A stretch of DNA of 64,000 nucleotides from Epilithonimonas lactis (GCF_900110605.1 NZ_FOFI01000003.1:852394-916393); one strand, 5' to 3'; shown: positions 6,730-15,751, counted from the stretch's first letter. Translations and numbers: made by a program. The notes: generated from the letters alone by a model not told the origin.

Positions 6730-9351
6730 CTAAAAAGTACTGTTGGGTTGCGTGAAACTTCTTTCCTTGTACTTCACGGCATCTTTCAGGATATTGGCTT
6801 TGATCCCGATGAAGAAATCATAGACCTTATATTGTCCAAATGGCACCCAGTTGAACGTGATCGTAAAACTACGCTGATCTCTTGCAAATCCAAGACGTGT
6901 GTAGCCCAGTTCTTTCTTCTCGACATCATAATTGGTGCTACCATTGATGTTCCAGTATGGCGTCAGCTTGATGCTACCGTCCAATCCTACGGTCGAAGAT
7001 TTGACAGGAATACGGGAAAGACCTTTGACATAAGAATAGTTGGCATTCACGTTGAGCGTCCAGGTTGGCGTATAGTGGGAATAATTGTCATCATCAAAGA
7101 AATAATTCTCATTCCGGATCTCGCCTTTCTTTTTATATTTTTTTGATAGCTCTTCTTTCTTCCCAAAGATGGCCTCGCTCATTGGATAAGATAATTGGAC
7201 ATTGAAACCCTGCAAACTAAAACGGCCAAAATCCTCAGTCCTAACACCGATATCGCTGCCATCGGTATAAGCGATCCTATAGGGTTCTAATGTAAGGCTG
7301 GAATTGACATTCAATTTATTATTAAAGAAAGAAGATTGACCATTGACGGTGAAAACCGACCATTTGTTTCGCTCAGCCGCGAAATTGTAGCCTCCTGTCA
7401 CATTTAGATTTTCAAAGATCTTTACTTTTTTGACACCTGTAGAATCGCTCTTCGATCTGATCTTCATCTCCAGGTTGTTATTGATGTTAAAGCCTACACT
7501 TTGGGTAAGACCAGCGGTTGGCGCACCATAGATTCCATTATCGAAGATGGAATATGGCGTCATCTCGCCTCTGGCATTGGAGTAATTTCTAAAATAGCCC
7601 CAACTTCTTGCCCCAAAATCTGGTGAGTAGGTGAAACTCATACTTGGTGTCACCATGTGGCGGATGGCAACGATCTTCGAGGTTTTGCTAAAGTTCTTTT
7701 GTCCGTACAAGACGGTTTGCAAACTTGCACTTGTAGAGAAAGTGGTATATCCTGCGATGCCTTTTTTAAAATTATCATCCACCACATTGGTCAATGGATT
7801 ATAAGATCTTTCCAATGTTTTTGTCGTAAGTACGTTGTCTGCATTGGCAGCCAAAGTAAAAGTGAAGTATTTCGCAAGCGTCGTATTGGTGGACATGGAA
7901 ATATTATTCTTGACCCCGGTTTTCAGCTCGTCCCACATTTCTTTTTTGAAAAGTTTATCTTCTGTCGTGCTCACATAATTGCTTAATGCCAATCCTGTAT
8001 TTACATTGATGTTCTCCAACAAACCTGTCCTCACCCCAGTTTTTGGTTTGAAAAGATAGAACTGATTGATCGCCACCGTCATATCCGGCAAACGAAGATC
8101 CGTAAGTCCAGTTGCAAAGTTCTGAGAATACGCCATACTCGCACTAATGGTTACCGGAAGTTCCAGAAAACGCTTGGTGACATTCACCCTCGAGGTTTGT
8201 TGGGTGTTCAGGACATTCTGATTAAAGATATAATTATTGTTGACCGTGTTGTTATAGAACTTGCTGCTCACAATATCCACACTGGCATTGAAGGTAAAGT
8301 AAGGATTGGCCTTGGAATCCTGAGAATGACGCCATGCGATCCTGAACGTTTTGGTTCTGGAGTAGTCATCCAGACCTTTGATACCACGAACCGTGTAGCC
8401 ATAGTCTGCGGCAAAGTTCCCAGAGTATCTGTATTTTTTTAGATAATTAAGTTCTGGCTTTATGTTCCAGCTTCCTTTGGTATAGAGGTCGGCTAGGATC
8501 TTCAAATCGAAATGGTCGCCAATTGGCTGATAGTAGCCCAAGCCATTCAAGAAAAATCCAACATCCTGACGCTCTCCAAAACTCGGGATCAAAATACCAG
8601 CCGATCTTTTATCCGAAAACGGAAGAATCGCGAACGGAAGTACCAATGGCGTTGGCACCTGTTCTATGTACATCTGGATCGGCCCTGTGATAATCTGGGC
8701 ATTATCCTTGGTTTTAAGAAGTTTGATCATTCTGGCAGACATGTGATAATCTGCAAGGGAATCTTTTTTCTTGAGGAAATATTCATCCGTAGTGTACATC
8801 GCCCTACTCATGACAAACACAGAGTCATCATATTTCTTGGTCTTCTGTGCTACGATGACACCTTCACTCTCCTCGGTCCTGGCATTGAAAGCAATGGCCT
8901 GTTTGGTCTTTATATTATAGATGACCTCGCTGTATTCGAATTGCTTGCCGGCTTGCGTGGCCACAGCAGGTTTTATGATTTTTCCCTTCTCATCCTGCTC
9001 TCCTCTTGCATAGATCTTCCCGGTTTCCCATTCGAACCGGATGTAATCTGCATCGATCTGCATATCCTGATAGATGATCTGTGCTTTTTTGCTAAGGGTG
9101 GTCTGCTTGTTGGAAATGGAAGAACTGTTCCTATATTCTGCCTTCATCTTCACCACATCCTCCAGTTGTTCTTTGGGGATGATGGTGTCTTTCTTTAGAT
9201 TTAAGGAATCTTTGCCTATATTTAAAGAATCTTGAACACCGCTATTTTGACCAATATTTTGAGGCACAGTTTGTGCTAAAATATTGTTAAAAATTAGGAT
9301 ATTTAAAATTAGTAATATACTTTTGAAAATACTTCGAGCCAATGCAGTCAT
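6730..9351 (-). CDS. lptD: Putative LPS-assembly protein LptD
   Basis: This is the outer-membrane beta-barrel that inserts lipopolysaccharide into the outer leaflet. An N-terminal signal segment ends near LAQ27. An OstA-like periplasmic domain is visible at about residues 88-220 (AQIIYQDMQIDADYIRFE, then GKIYARG). A long barrel of alternating aromatic strands follows to residue 873 and ends KYKERSFTQPNSTF. The length fits flavobacterial LptD-like proteins. The gene is divergent from an amidase with only 42 bp between starts and probably leads a run with ridA and a membrane gene, placing it in envelope biogenesis. Confidence 0.9.
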   Translation of the reverse strand: MTALARSIFKSILLILNILIFNNILAQTVPQNIGQNSGVQDSLNIGKDSLNLKKDTIIPKEQLEDVVKMKAEYRNSSSISNKQTTLSKKAQIIYQDMQIDADYIRFEWETGKIYARGEQDEKGKIIKPAVATQAGKQFEYSEVIYNIKTKQAIAFNARTEESEGVIVAQKTKKYDDSVFVMSRAMYTTDEYFLKKKDSLADYHMSARMIKLLKTKDNAQIITGPIQMYIEQVPTPLVLPFAILPFSDKRSAGILIPSFGERQDVGFFLNGLGYYQPIGDHFDLKILADLYTKGSWNIKPELNYLKKYRYSGNFAADYGYTVRGIKGLDDYSRTKTFRIAWRHSQDSKANPYFTFNASVDIVSSKFYNNTVNNNYIFNQNVLNTQQTSRVNVTKRFLELPVTISASMAYSQNFATGLTDLRLPDMTVAINQFYLFKPKTGVRTGLLENINVNTGLALSNYVSTTEDKLFKKEMWDELKTGVKNNISMSTNTTLAKYFTFTLAANADNVLTTKTLERSYNPLTNVVDDNFKKGIAGYTTFSTSASLQTVLYGQKNFSKTSKIVAIRHMVTPSMSFTYSPDFGARSWGYFRNYSNARGEMTPYSIFDNGIYGAPTAGLTQSVGFNINNNLEMKIRSKSDSTGVKKVKIFENLNVTGGYNFAAERNKWSVFTVNGQSSFFNNKLNVNSSLTLEPYRIAYTDGSDIGVRTEDFGRFSLQGFNVQLSYPMSEAIFGKKEELSKKYKKKGEIRNENYFFDDDNYSHYTPTWTLNVNANYSYVKGLSRIPVKSSTVGLDGSIKLTPYWNINGSTNYDVEKKELGYTRLGFARDQRSFTITFNWVPFGQYKVYDFFIGIKANILKDAVKYKERSFTQPNSTF

Positions 9352-9393
9352 TCTGAAATTGGGTTCAAAATTAATTAAATTTTAAAGATTAAA

Positions 9394-10677
9394 ATGATTA
9401 GGTCAACACTTTATAATAAATTTTTTTTTCTGTTAACATTTTTTATTGGTTTTAGCAGCCTCCATTCACAGAAAAAATTCACATTGGTGCTGGATGCAGG
9501 CCACGGTGGAAGTGATATTGGAGCCAACAGGAACTACTCGGACATCGGATCTGTACAGGAAAAAAATGTGACCTTGGGAATCGTCCTAAAATTGGGACGA
9601 ATGCTAGAAAAAAACAAGGATTACAAGGTCATCTACACCAGAAAAATAGACGAATATCCGTCTTTGACCTACAGAACAGACCTTGCCAACAGAAGCAAAG
9701 CCGACCTTTTCATCTCAGTTCACGTGAACTCTTCTCCAAGTAAAAGTGCAACCGCACAGGGAACCGAGACTTTCGTACAGGGACCCAATCAAAACAGAGC
9801 AAACTTAGACGTTGCAAAGGCAGAAAACGACGTGATCTTTTTGGATGAAAGAGACAAAGAAAATTTTGCCTCCTACAATCCAAGCTCTCCCGAATCTCTT
9901 ATCGCACTGAAGATCCAGCAAAGCAAATATCTGGAAGCCAGCCTTATCATTGGCGGAATGGTAGAGGACAACTTTGTAAAGAAGGACAAGAGACTCTCCA
10001 GAGGTGTAAAACAAGAAAACCTGCACGTTTTGAGGATGAATGCCATGCCTTCTATTTTGATAGAGACAGGCTTTGTCAACAATTACGACGACGCACATTA
10101 CATCTCGACGGAAGATGGGCAACAGGCGATCGCAGAAAGTATCTACAACGCCATCGTGAACTATAAAAAATTGGTAGACAGAAATGTGAAGGAACCTGAA
10201 CCAGAGAAACCAGTTGAGCAGCCATTGAAAAATGATTTCAGGATCCTACTGATGAGCACGCCTAATAAATATAATGATCAAGACCCAGCTTTAAAGGGCT
10301 TAAAGTATATTCTTCCTATCAAAGAAAATGGAGCTTATAAATATTATTATGGCACTACCAACTATGCGTCCGTAAGAGATACCAATTTGAAAACCGCGAA
10401 GGATGCAGGCTTCAGAAACTCCATGGCTATCAGCTTTGTGCCGAATCAGGCTTTAGGAACTGGATATTACACCTTGGAGATCTACACCGGAAAAGACAAA
10501 TTGGATTCTAAATCTATGATCTTGAAGATGATCCCAGATATTATTAGAAATAAAGAAAATGGTGTTTTCTATTACACCTTCGGGAAATACAAAACATTGG
10601 AAGATGCCATCAAGGCTCAGAAAGAACTTGACGGCAAAGGAATCAAGAACACGATCATCGAGAAAAGATTGAAATAG
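9394..10677 (+). CDS. N-acetylmuramoyl-L-alanine amidase (Amidase_3)
   Basis: The enzyme cleaves the amide bond between MurNAc and L-Ala in peptidoglycan, in the periplasm. A signal peptide spans residues 1-25 (FIGFSSLHS). The Amidase_3 domain covers about 28-250, with zinc ligands His37 (DAGHGG), Glu56 (VQEKN) and His110 (ISVHVNSS), and catalytic Glu224 (LIETGF). After a Pro/Glu linker at about 262-275, the C-terminal 70 residues (YTFGKYKTLEDAIKAQKEL) look like a SPOR-type repeat, which would target denuded glycan at division sites. The divergent lptD supports an envelope role. Confidence 0.93.
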   Translation: MIRSTLYNKFFFLLTFFIGFSSLHSQKKFTLVLDAGHGGSDIGANRNYSDIGSVQEKNVTLGIVLKLGRMLEKNKDYKVIYTRKIDEYPSLTYRTDLANRSKADLFISVHVNSSPSKSATAQGTETFVQGPNQNRANLDVAKAENDVIFLDERDKENFASYNPSSPESLIALKIQQSKYLEASLIIGGMVEDNFVKKDKRLSRGVKQENLHVLRMNAMPSILIETGFVNNYDDAHYISTEDGQQAIAESIYNAIVNYKKLVDRNVKEPEPEKPVEQPLKNDFRILLMSTPNKYNDQDPALKGLKYILPIKENGAYKYYYGTTNYASVRDTNLKTAKDAGFRNSMAISFVPNQALGTGYYTLEIYTGKDKLDSKSMILKMIPDIIRNKENGVFYYTFGKYKTLEDAIKAQKELDGKGIKNTIIEKRLK

Positions 10678-10687
10678 ACAGAATCAT

Positions 10688-10718
10688 TTGTCAGAACTGT
10701 AGAAAGTCAGTATTTTTG
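10688..10718 (+). promoter_or_regulatory. Promoter of the variant tRNA-Glu
   Basis: TTG (10688-10690), a 20-bp spacer and TATTTTTG (10711-10718) form a full-consensus Bacteroidota promoter. It ends 18 nt before the tRNA, so this single tRNA has its own transcription unit. Confidence 0.7.
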
Positions 10719-10736
10719 CAGTCCACAATACCAAAC

Positions 10737-10808
10737 GGCCTATTCGTCTAGTGGTTAGGACTCAAGATTTTCTTTCTTGCAACAGCGGTTCGATTCCCCT
10801 ATAGGCTA
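10737..10808 (+). tRNA. tRNA-Glu (TTC), aberrant variant
   Basis: The 72-nt cloverleaf has acceptor GGCCTAT/ATAGGCT, D-stem GTCT/GGAC, anticodon stem CAAGA/TCTTG and loop TTTTCTT, giving anticodon TTC at 10770-10772. It is unusual at two points compared with the two normal copies at 18.6-18.8 kb. Position 37 is T instead of a purine (10773). The T-stem AGCGG/CCCCT has a C-C mismatch (10786 against 10798) where the others have AGGGG/CCCCT. It has a strong promoter and terminator, so it is probably transcribed, but may be non-functional or specialised. Confidence 0.75.
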
Positions 10809-10810
10809 CA

Positions 10811-10852
10811 AAACCGGAATAGCAAATACAATTTTTGCTTTCCGGTTTTTTT
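10811..10852 (+). terminator. Terminator of the variant tRNA-Glu
   Basis: The outer stem AAACCGGAA/TTCCGGTTT encloses an inner GCAAA/TTTGC pairing and is followed by a T run. Confidence 0.8.
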
Positions 10853-10880
10853 ATTAATTGTCGTTAAAATATTGTGAGAC

Positions 10881-11579
10881 TTAGCAGATCAAGAGCAGTC
10901 GGTATTCGCCATCGTTCTCTTTCGGTGCTCTGTGGATGCAGGGCAAAACCTTTTGCTCAGGATTGTCGACAGCCAATTTCCAGAGATGACCTTGTCCCAA
11001 ATTAACCGGAACAGCATCAGGCTTCGGCTCATAATGGAGGTCAAAATAATTTTCTTCCAAAAACGCTTCAAAGCCTTGCTCGGAACCTTGATATAAATGT
11101 CCCAGTTTTTCCCGGATCTCTGGAATCAAGATCTTTTGAGTTGCCTGGTTATTAGGTAAAATATCACTGGCTGCACCAGCATAAGTACACAAAAAGGTAC
11201 TCGTCCCAACAGGTGAACGATCGACGTGGAAAGAATAAACATCGGTCGAAATGAAATCAAACTCATCATCGCGTTCATAATTCTTCAGCAAATTGAGTGA
11301 TGGCTGCGCGCCAAAATCGGACAGCAATTGTAGATCTTTGAGAATAATATCTCTCGCTGCATTGCCATTCCCGGATAACTTCAAAGCCAAAAGATCTTTC
11401 GCCGTGACCTCTGTGATATTTTCTTCCAACCGAAGTTTGGAGACTATTTCTTTAAAATCCCCGACCAAATCCCTTTGCCAGCAAACCGCGTTGATCGCAT
11501 CTTCAAAATTCGTGTTTACAAGCTCAGCAAAAGAAGAGACCTTTGCCATCTGTTGACGGTCCGGAATTCTATCGTTCAT
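10881..11579 (-). CDS. DUF1826 domain-containing protein
   Basis: The 232 residues match DUF1826 by eye. FHVDRSPVGTSTFLCTYAGA at about 117-136 and the C-terminal CIHRAPKENDGEYRLLLIC carry the His/Asp and His/Arg pattern of this family. The pattern resembles an iron-type facial site, although no enzymatic role is established. No signal peptide is seen, so it is cytosolic. Family members are often linked to metal-limitation genes, but nothing here proves that. It is divergent from the Crp/Fnr regulator gene, so the shared 113-bp spacer may be regulated by it. Confidence 0.75.
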   Translation of the reverse strand: MNDRIPDRQQMAKVSSFAELVNTNFEDAINAVCWQRDLVGDFKEIVSKLRLEENITEVTAKDLLALKLSGNGNAARDIILKDLQLLSDFGAQPSLNLLKNYERDDEFDFISTDVYSFHVDRSPVGTSTFLCTYAGAASDILPNNQATQKILIPEIREKLGHLYQGSEQGFEAFLEENYFDLHYEPKPDAVPVNLGQGHLWKLAVDNPEQKVLPCIHRAPKENDGEYRLLLIC

Positions 11580-11692
11580 ATTAAAAGTATATCTATAATG
11601 ACTACAAAACTAACATATAACTTTAAAATCATCACTGCGGCGATTTATAAATGATAACTTTACAGTAATTTAAAAATTGTTTACGAAAGCTT

Positions 11693-12271
11693 ATGTTTGA
11701 TGTTCTAATATCCCACATTCAGGAAAAAGTCGATATCACAACGGCGGAAATTGAATTGTTGAAATCATTCTTCAATCAGAAAAAACTCAATAAAAAGGAA
11801 TATCTATTGCAAGAAGGACAGATCTGTAGAGATCTTACATTCGTCAGCAAAGGCATTCTAAAATCTTATATTCTGGATGACAAGGGAAATGAGCGCATCA
11901 ATCTTTTCGCATTTGAAGGTTGGTGGATCTCAGACTTCAATAGTTTCCTTAATGAAGAAAAAGCGTACCTTAATATAGATGCGATCGAGGAATCTGAGTT
12001 ATTAACCATAAGTCGTGAAAACTATGAAGCACTGACTTTAAAGATTCCTATTATGGATCGGTATTTCAGAATACTTTACCAAAATAGCCTGGTCACAAAA
12101 GACCAAAGATTGGTGATTTCCAATAATTTCACAGCAGAAGAAAAATATCTTCAATTATTGGAGAGCAATCCCAAGATCACCCAAAAACTTTCGCACAGCT
12201 TGATTGCATCTTACCTTGGCTTAAGTCCTGAAACCATTAGCCGAATACGAAAGAAAATTGCTTTGAAATAA
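11693..12271 (+). CDS. Crp/Fnr family transcriptional regulator
   Basis: A cyclic-nucleotide-binding-type beta-roll covers about residues 15-120 and a C-terminal winged HTH covers about 150-190. The recognition helix reads SPETISRIRK (179-188). Glu180, Ser183 and Arg184 match the FNR residues that read TTGAT half-sites. There is no N-terminal cysteine cluster (only Cys45), so it is not an oxygen-sensing Fe-S FNR, and its effector is unknown. Two FNR-like boxes lie just downstream, before the reductase gene, which is the likely target. Confidence 0.9.
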   Translation: MFDVLISHIQEKVDITTAEIELLKSFFNQKKLNKKEYLLQEGQICRDLTFVSKGILKSYILDDKGNERINLFAFEGWWISDFNSFLNEEKAYLNIDAIEESELLTISRENYEALTLKIPIMDRYFRILYQNSLVTKDQRLVISNNFTAEEKYLQLLESNPKITQKLSHSLIASYLGLSPETISRIRKKIALK

Positions 12272-12279
12272 TTCTCCAT

Positions 12280-12346
12280 TTGATTCACATCAAGACCAAC
12301 TCATGATCTACATCAAGTTTTTTTGGTGCCGATGAGCCTAACTTTG
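12280..12346 (+). promoter_or_regulatory. Two FNR-like boxes and -7 element upstream of the PRISE reductase gene
   Basis: Box 1 at 12280-12293 is a perfect TTGAT-N4-ATCAA. Box 2 at 12303-12316 is ATGAT-N4-ATCAA, one base off. Their centres are 23 bp apart. A TAACTTTG -7 element lies at 12339-12346, without a TTG at the right distance. Box 2 is centred about 43 bp before the expected start, close to the class II activator position, which would compensate for the missing -33 element. Confidence 0.6.
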
Positions 12347-12364
12347 TAGTCAAATAATTTAATT

Positions 12365-13432
12365 ATGGAAAATATTGCATTGGTTGTCGGCGCTACCGGT
12401 ATCACGGGAAGCAATCTCGCGCAGGAACTGATCTCAAATGGTTGGACGACTTACGGATTGGCAAGAAATCCGAATACCAACATTTCGGGTTTGATTTCTG
12501 TAAAAGCGGATCTTTTAGATGTAGAAAACCTTGAAGCAGCCTTGGAACAAATCTCCCCTACTCATATATTCTTCACGACGTGGATGAGAAATGACACCGA
12601 GGAAGAAAACATCAAAGTGAATAGTGCGCTGGTAAGAAATCTACTAAATGTTCTATCTCCTAAAAAAAGCATTCAGCATGTCGCGCTGGTGACTGGATTG
12701 AAACATTACCTAGGACCTTTTGAAGCTTATGCAAAATCAGGAGCTTTGCCAGAAACACCTTTGCGTGAAGAGCAACCACGTTTGGAATATCCTAACTTCT
12801 ATTACGCACAGGAAGACGCGGTCTATGAAGCTGCGGAGCGGGATGGTTTCAGTTGGAGCATTCACAGGCCTCATACTGTTATTGGATACGCAGTTGGTAA
12901 TCTGATGAATATGGGAACTACTCTGGCAATCTATGCAAGCATTTGCAAAGAAACTGGTAGAAAATTCATTTTCCCCGGCTCATTTGCACAATGGAATGGT
13001 TTGTCTGATGTGACCGACGCCAGAATCTTAGCCAAACAATTACTTTGGGCATCGACCACAGAAGCTGCAAAGGATCAAGCTTTCAATATTACAAACGGCG
13101 ATGTGTTCCGATGGAAATGGCTTTGGGAAAAAATTGCAAATCACTTCCAAATCGATTTTGAAGGTTTTGAAAATGAGATGCGACCACTTGAAAAAGAACT
13201 TCAAAATGATGAGGAACTTTGGAAGAATATTGCCGAAAAGTATAATCTTAAAGAAAATAAGCTATCTCGAATTGCTTCCGCTTGGCATACAGACCTGGAC
13301 CTTGGAAGACCAATCGAGGTCATGACAGATATGGCCAAAAGTAGAAAGCTGGGCTTCACCAATTTCCAAAGTACATTGGATTCCTTCACTGATCTTTTTG
13401 AGAAATTAAAAGAAGAAAAAATAATCCCTTAA
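12365..13432 (+). CDS. SDR oxidoreductase of the PRISE (progesterone 5beta-reductase/iridoid synthase) type
   Basis: This is an extended short-chain dehydrogenase/reductase with the nucleotide-binding motif GATGITG at residues 9-15. It lacks the usual YxxxK. Instead TGLKHYLGPF (Lys113) and NFYYAQED (Tyr146/147) match the catalytic Lys and Tyr motifs of PRISE enzymes, which reduce activated C=C bonds of enones with NADPH. The 355 residues are the normal length. The native substrate in bacteria is unknown; detoxification of reactive enones is an inference. Two FNR-like boxes in its promoter suggest control by the Crp/Fnr protein encoded just upstream. Confidence 0.85.
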   Translation: MENIALVVGATGITGSNLAQELISNGWTTYGLARNPNTNISGLISVKADLLDVENLEAALEQISPTHIFFTTWMRNDTEEENIKVNSALVRNLLNVLSPKKSIQHVALVTGLKHYLGPFEAYAKSGALPETPLREEQPRLEYPNFYYAQEDAVYEAAERDGFSWSIHRPHTVIGYAVGNLMNMGTTLAIYASICKETGRKFIFPGSFAQWNGLSDVTDARILAKQLLWASTTEAAKDQAFNITNGDVFRWKWLWEKIANHFQIDFEGFENEMRPLEKELQNDEELWKNIAEKYNLKENKLSRIASAWHTDLDLGRPIEVMTDMAKSRKLGFTNFQSTLDSFTDLFEKLKEEKIIP

Positions 13433-13450
13433 AAATTTGATCAAATAAAA

Positions 13451-13483
13451 AACCGAGTTCTATTGAATTGAGCTCGGTTTTTA
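13451..13483 (+). terminator. Terminator between the PRISE gene and the ferritin-like operon
   Basis: The stem AACCGAG/CTCGGTT is followed by a T run on the plus strand and preceded by an A run. It can therefore serve both convergent units. Confidence 0.75.
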
Positions 13484-13552
13484 TGTAAATAAGAAATCCT
13501 TTCCCCACGCAAGGAAAAGGATCAATCAATTTCTCATCATTTTGTTTGATAA

Positions 13553-14365
13553 TTATGGTTTAATAAAAAGTCCTGCAATTGCAGCGGCATCGCTACCACT
13601 AAGAACTTCATCATAAGCAGCCGAGCCAGCTTCAGCACCAAATGCCGTCGCTGTATTAAAACCAGCTTGTACAGTGACACCTTCCCCAGCATACACAGGA
13701 TTGGTTGCGCTAGGCATGTTACCACCGTTTGCCAATTCTATCCAGCCTTTCTGAGCTCTCATTCTTCTTACCTGAGAAGCGTGTCTTGCTTCCACAGAAT
13801 GAATCTGAAGTGCAGCTGTCAAAACATCTTTGTTGGACATCACGTTTCCAGCTTGTCCTTTGTAGGCTCTTACGCCGGTATCTTCAAAAGCCTGAGCCAA
13901 GATCATAAATGTTTGATAATCATCCATTGGCGCAAAACTTCCGCCTGCTGTAAAATCAAAATTTGGTTTCGCTCCAGGCGTTTCGCCCAAAGAGGTCAAG
14001 GCGGTTTTTAGGAATGCAACGTGTGCTGTCTCATGTTTCGAGATGGTCTGGAAAACCACTCTATCTGCAGCAGGGATCAACCCAGCTTTTGCCAGACCTT
14101 GTGCGTAGTAGTCGTCTTCTAAATATTCTAATGTCAAAGCCAATTGCAAAGCATCCGTCAAAGGACTTTTGAACATGGTGGCAGATGTACTTGTAGTTTC
14201 TGCTTTTGCAGTTGTTGACATCAAACCTGCTAATCCAAGTGGAACAGAGGCAACAGCCGCTTTTTTACCAAAATCAGCAATGCTGGATAAAGTTTGTAAT
14301 CTTGTAGCTTCTCCTGTGAAGAATTTGTCGTTGGAGAGCTTATCTAATATTCTAAGAATGTTCAT
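13553..14365 (-). CDS. Ferritin-like domain protein (exported)
   Basis: The 270-residue protein has an N-terminal targeting region (about 30-55, AAVASVPLGLAGLMSTTAKA). A Ferritin_2-type four-helix bundle follows, with metal-ligand patterns LEYLEDDYY (Glu80), KHETAH (Glu112, His115), a third-helix Glu in FEDTGV and VEARHA. The set of two Glu and two ExxH motifs supports a di-iron site. The role is probably redox or iron protection in the periplasm; the exact reaction is unknown. It lies 29 nt after a second ferritin-like gene and should be co-transcribed with it. Confidence 0.85.
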   Translation of the reverse strand: MNILRILDKLSNDKFFTGEATRLQTLSSIADFGKKAAVASVPLGLAGLMSTTAKAETTSTSATMFKSPLTDALQLALTLEYLEDDYYAQGLAKAGLIPAADRVVFQTISKHETAHVAFLKTALTSLGETPGAKPNFDFTAGGSFAPMDDYQTFMILAQAFEDTGVRAYKGQAGNVMSNKDVLTAALQIHSVEARHASQVRRMRAQKGWIELANGGNMPSATNPVYAGEGVTVQAGFNTATAFGAEAGSAAYDEVLSGSDAAAIAGLFIKP

Positions 14366-14394
14366 AATAGTAAATTTTTGAAATTAATAATGAA

Positions 14395-15105
14395 TTAAAT
14401 ACCTCTCTCTTTCCAGGTAAATGGTGTTTTGAAGAAGCTGCCTGCTGCTGCCACGATGTCTTTCGGTTCTTTTGCCGCATCCAATCCCATGGCATTGATC
14501 ACATCATCGCCTGAGAAATCCGCAGATTTTGGATTGATAAGGTCTCTGATGGCTGAGGCATGTCTTGCTTCTACGGAAACAATTTTTCCGGCAAGTACTA
14601 GATAGTCAGGGTTGGTGATATATTTACCTGCGCCGTTGTAAGCTGCTACACCAGTATCTTCCAAGGCTTTTGCTGTTGCAAGCACAGAAGCTCTATTTTT
14701 GAAGTCGACACCGTTATATTGAAATTCCAAAGTTGGCAATAGGCTATTAGGAGCGGCGCCGCCAATGGCTGCTTTGAAGAAATCCCTGTGGATCACTTCA
14801 TGATGGTAAAGATCTGTGAAGACCTGTCTTTCAGCATCTGAGATCCCTGTATAGAAACTGTTGACTACTTTGCTGTAGAAATCTGCTTCCAATTGTTCCA
14901 AAGCGTAGGCGTAATTCAAAACACCTACATCGCCTGTTCCAAGGTCAAATACATTGTTGCCTGGATCGATGATCAGATCATCGTCATTACAACCTACGAG
15001 TGCAAGGCCTGCGATCGCTAGACCAACACCGCTTAGTTTCAAAAAGTTTCTTCTGTTGGTATCCAAGGTGGCTGCACCATTGGAGACGCTAATTGTTTTT
15101 TTCAT
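14395..15105 (-). CDS. Ferritin-like domain lipoprotein with Tat signal
   Basis: The N-terminus carries a twin-arginine motif RRNFLKLSG (Arg18-Arg19), a hydrophobic stretch and a lipobox LVGC (Cys39). The protein is therefore folded with cofactor before export and then lipidated. The Ferritin_2-type bundle shows EQLEADFY, YHHEVIHRDF, LEDTGVAAY and VEARHAS, the same di-iron ligand pattern as the downstream paralogue. Tat export fits cytosolic metal loading. It lies 73 nt after the fasciclin gene, across a terminator hairpin. Confidence 0.88.
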   Translation of the reverse strand: MKKTISVSNGAATLDTNRRNFLKLSGVGLAIAGLALVGCNDDDLIIDPGNNVFDLGTGDVGVLNYAYALEQLEADFYSKVVNSFYTGISDAERQVFTDLYHHEVIHRDFFKAAIGGAAPNSLLPTLEFQYNGVDFKNRASVLATAKALEDTGVAAYNGAGKYITNPDYLVLAGKIVSVEARHASAIRDLINPKSADFSGDDVINAMGLDAAKEPKDIVAAAGSFFKTPFTWKERGI

Positions 15106-15135
15106 AATATTATTTTTAAAGTTTGGTTTTAAAAA

Positions 15136-15167
15136 ATTGAAAAACCAGCATAAGAGCTATGCTGGTT
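15136..15167 (-). terminator. Terminator or attenuator between fasciclin and the ferritin-like genes
   Basis: The 10-bp stem AACCAGCATA/TATGCTGGTT is followed on the minus strand by TTTTTCAATTTTTT. Because no clear promoter is seen before the ferritin-like gene, it may only partly terminate and so set higher fasciclin expression. Confidence 0.65.
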
Positions 15168-15178
15168 TCAGATAATTA

Positions 15179-15751
15179 TTACGGCATCAGAACAGTATCG
15201 ATCACGTGGATCACGCCATTGGACTGATTCACATCAGCGATGGTCACTTTCGCGCTTGTTCCTTTTGCATCTTTTACGTACAAGTCATTTCCTTTGGTCC
15301 AGAATGTCAATTCTTCACCTTCTACAGTTTTCATCGGTGCTTTTCCGTTGCCTGCTTTCACTGCTGCCCAGATCTGTTTTGCATTGTATTTCCCTGCTAA
15401 AACGTGATAGGTCAATATTTTGGTCAAAGTTTCTTTATTCTCTGGTTTCACAAGGCTTTCTACAGTTCCCGCAGGAAGTTTTGCAAAAGCTGCGTCTGTT
15501 GGTGCCAAAACAGTGAATGGCCCTTTTCCCTGTAAAGTTTCCACCAATCCTGCTGCTTTCACTGCGGCAACAAGTGTTGTGTGGTCTTTGGAGTTCATTG
15601 CGTTTTCAACAATATTTTTTGAAGGATACATAGCGGCACCGCCCACCATTACTGTTTTTTCTTTCATTGCCTGTGCAGCTACATTTCCACTGAATGCAAA
15701 AAATGATAATGCGATCATTCCGAAGGCTGCGATTTTAGTTCTTGAGTTCAT
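15179..15751 (-). CDS. Fasciclin (FAS1) domain protein
   Basis: A signal peptide (residues 1-27, [13 protein letters not shown]) is followed by one FAS1 domain at about 50-188 containing [17 protein letters not shown] and the C-terminal [16 protein letters not shown]1 domains act in adhesion and protein contacts. In flavobacteria small secreted fasciclins are often next to ECF sigma and anti-sigma genes, as here. The upstream region has a candidate ECF-type promoter like that of msrB. Confidence 0.93.
   Translation of the reverse strand: MNSRTKIAAFGMIALSFFAFSGNVAAQAMKEKTVMVGGAAMYPSKNIVENAMNSKDHTTLVAAVKAAGLVETLQGKGPFTVLAPTDAAFAKLPAGTVESLVKPENKETLTKILTYHVLAGKYNAKQIWAAVKAGNGKAPMKTVEGEELTFWTKGNDLYVKDAKGTSAKVTIADVNQSNGVIHVIDTVLMP

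Noticed and set aside
8512..9198. 228-codon plus-strand ORF
   Set aside because: It lies entirely opposite lptD, whose signal peptide, OstA and barrel pattern are clear; the antisense frame has no coherent domain.
15136..15167. Hairpin before the ferritin-like genes as a riboswitch
   Set aside because: It is a simple perfect stem with a T tail, so a terminator explains it.
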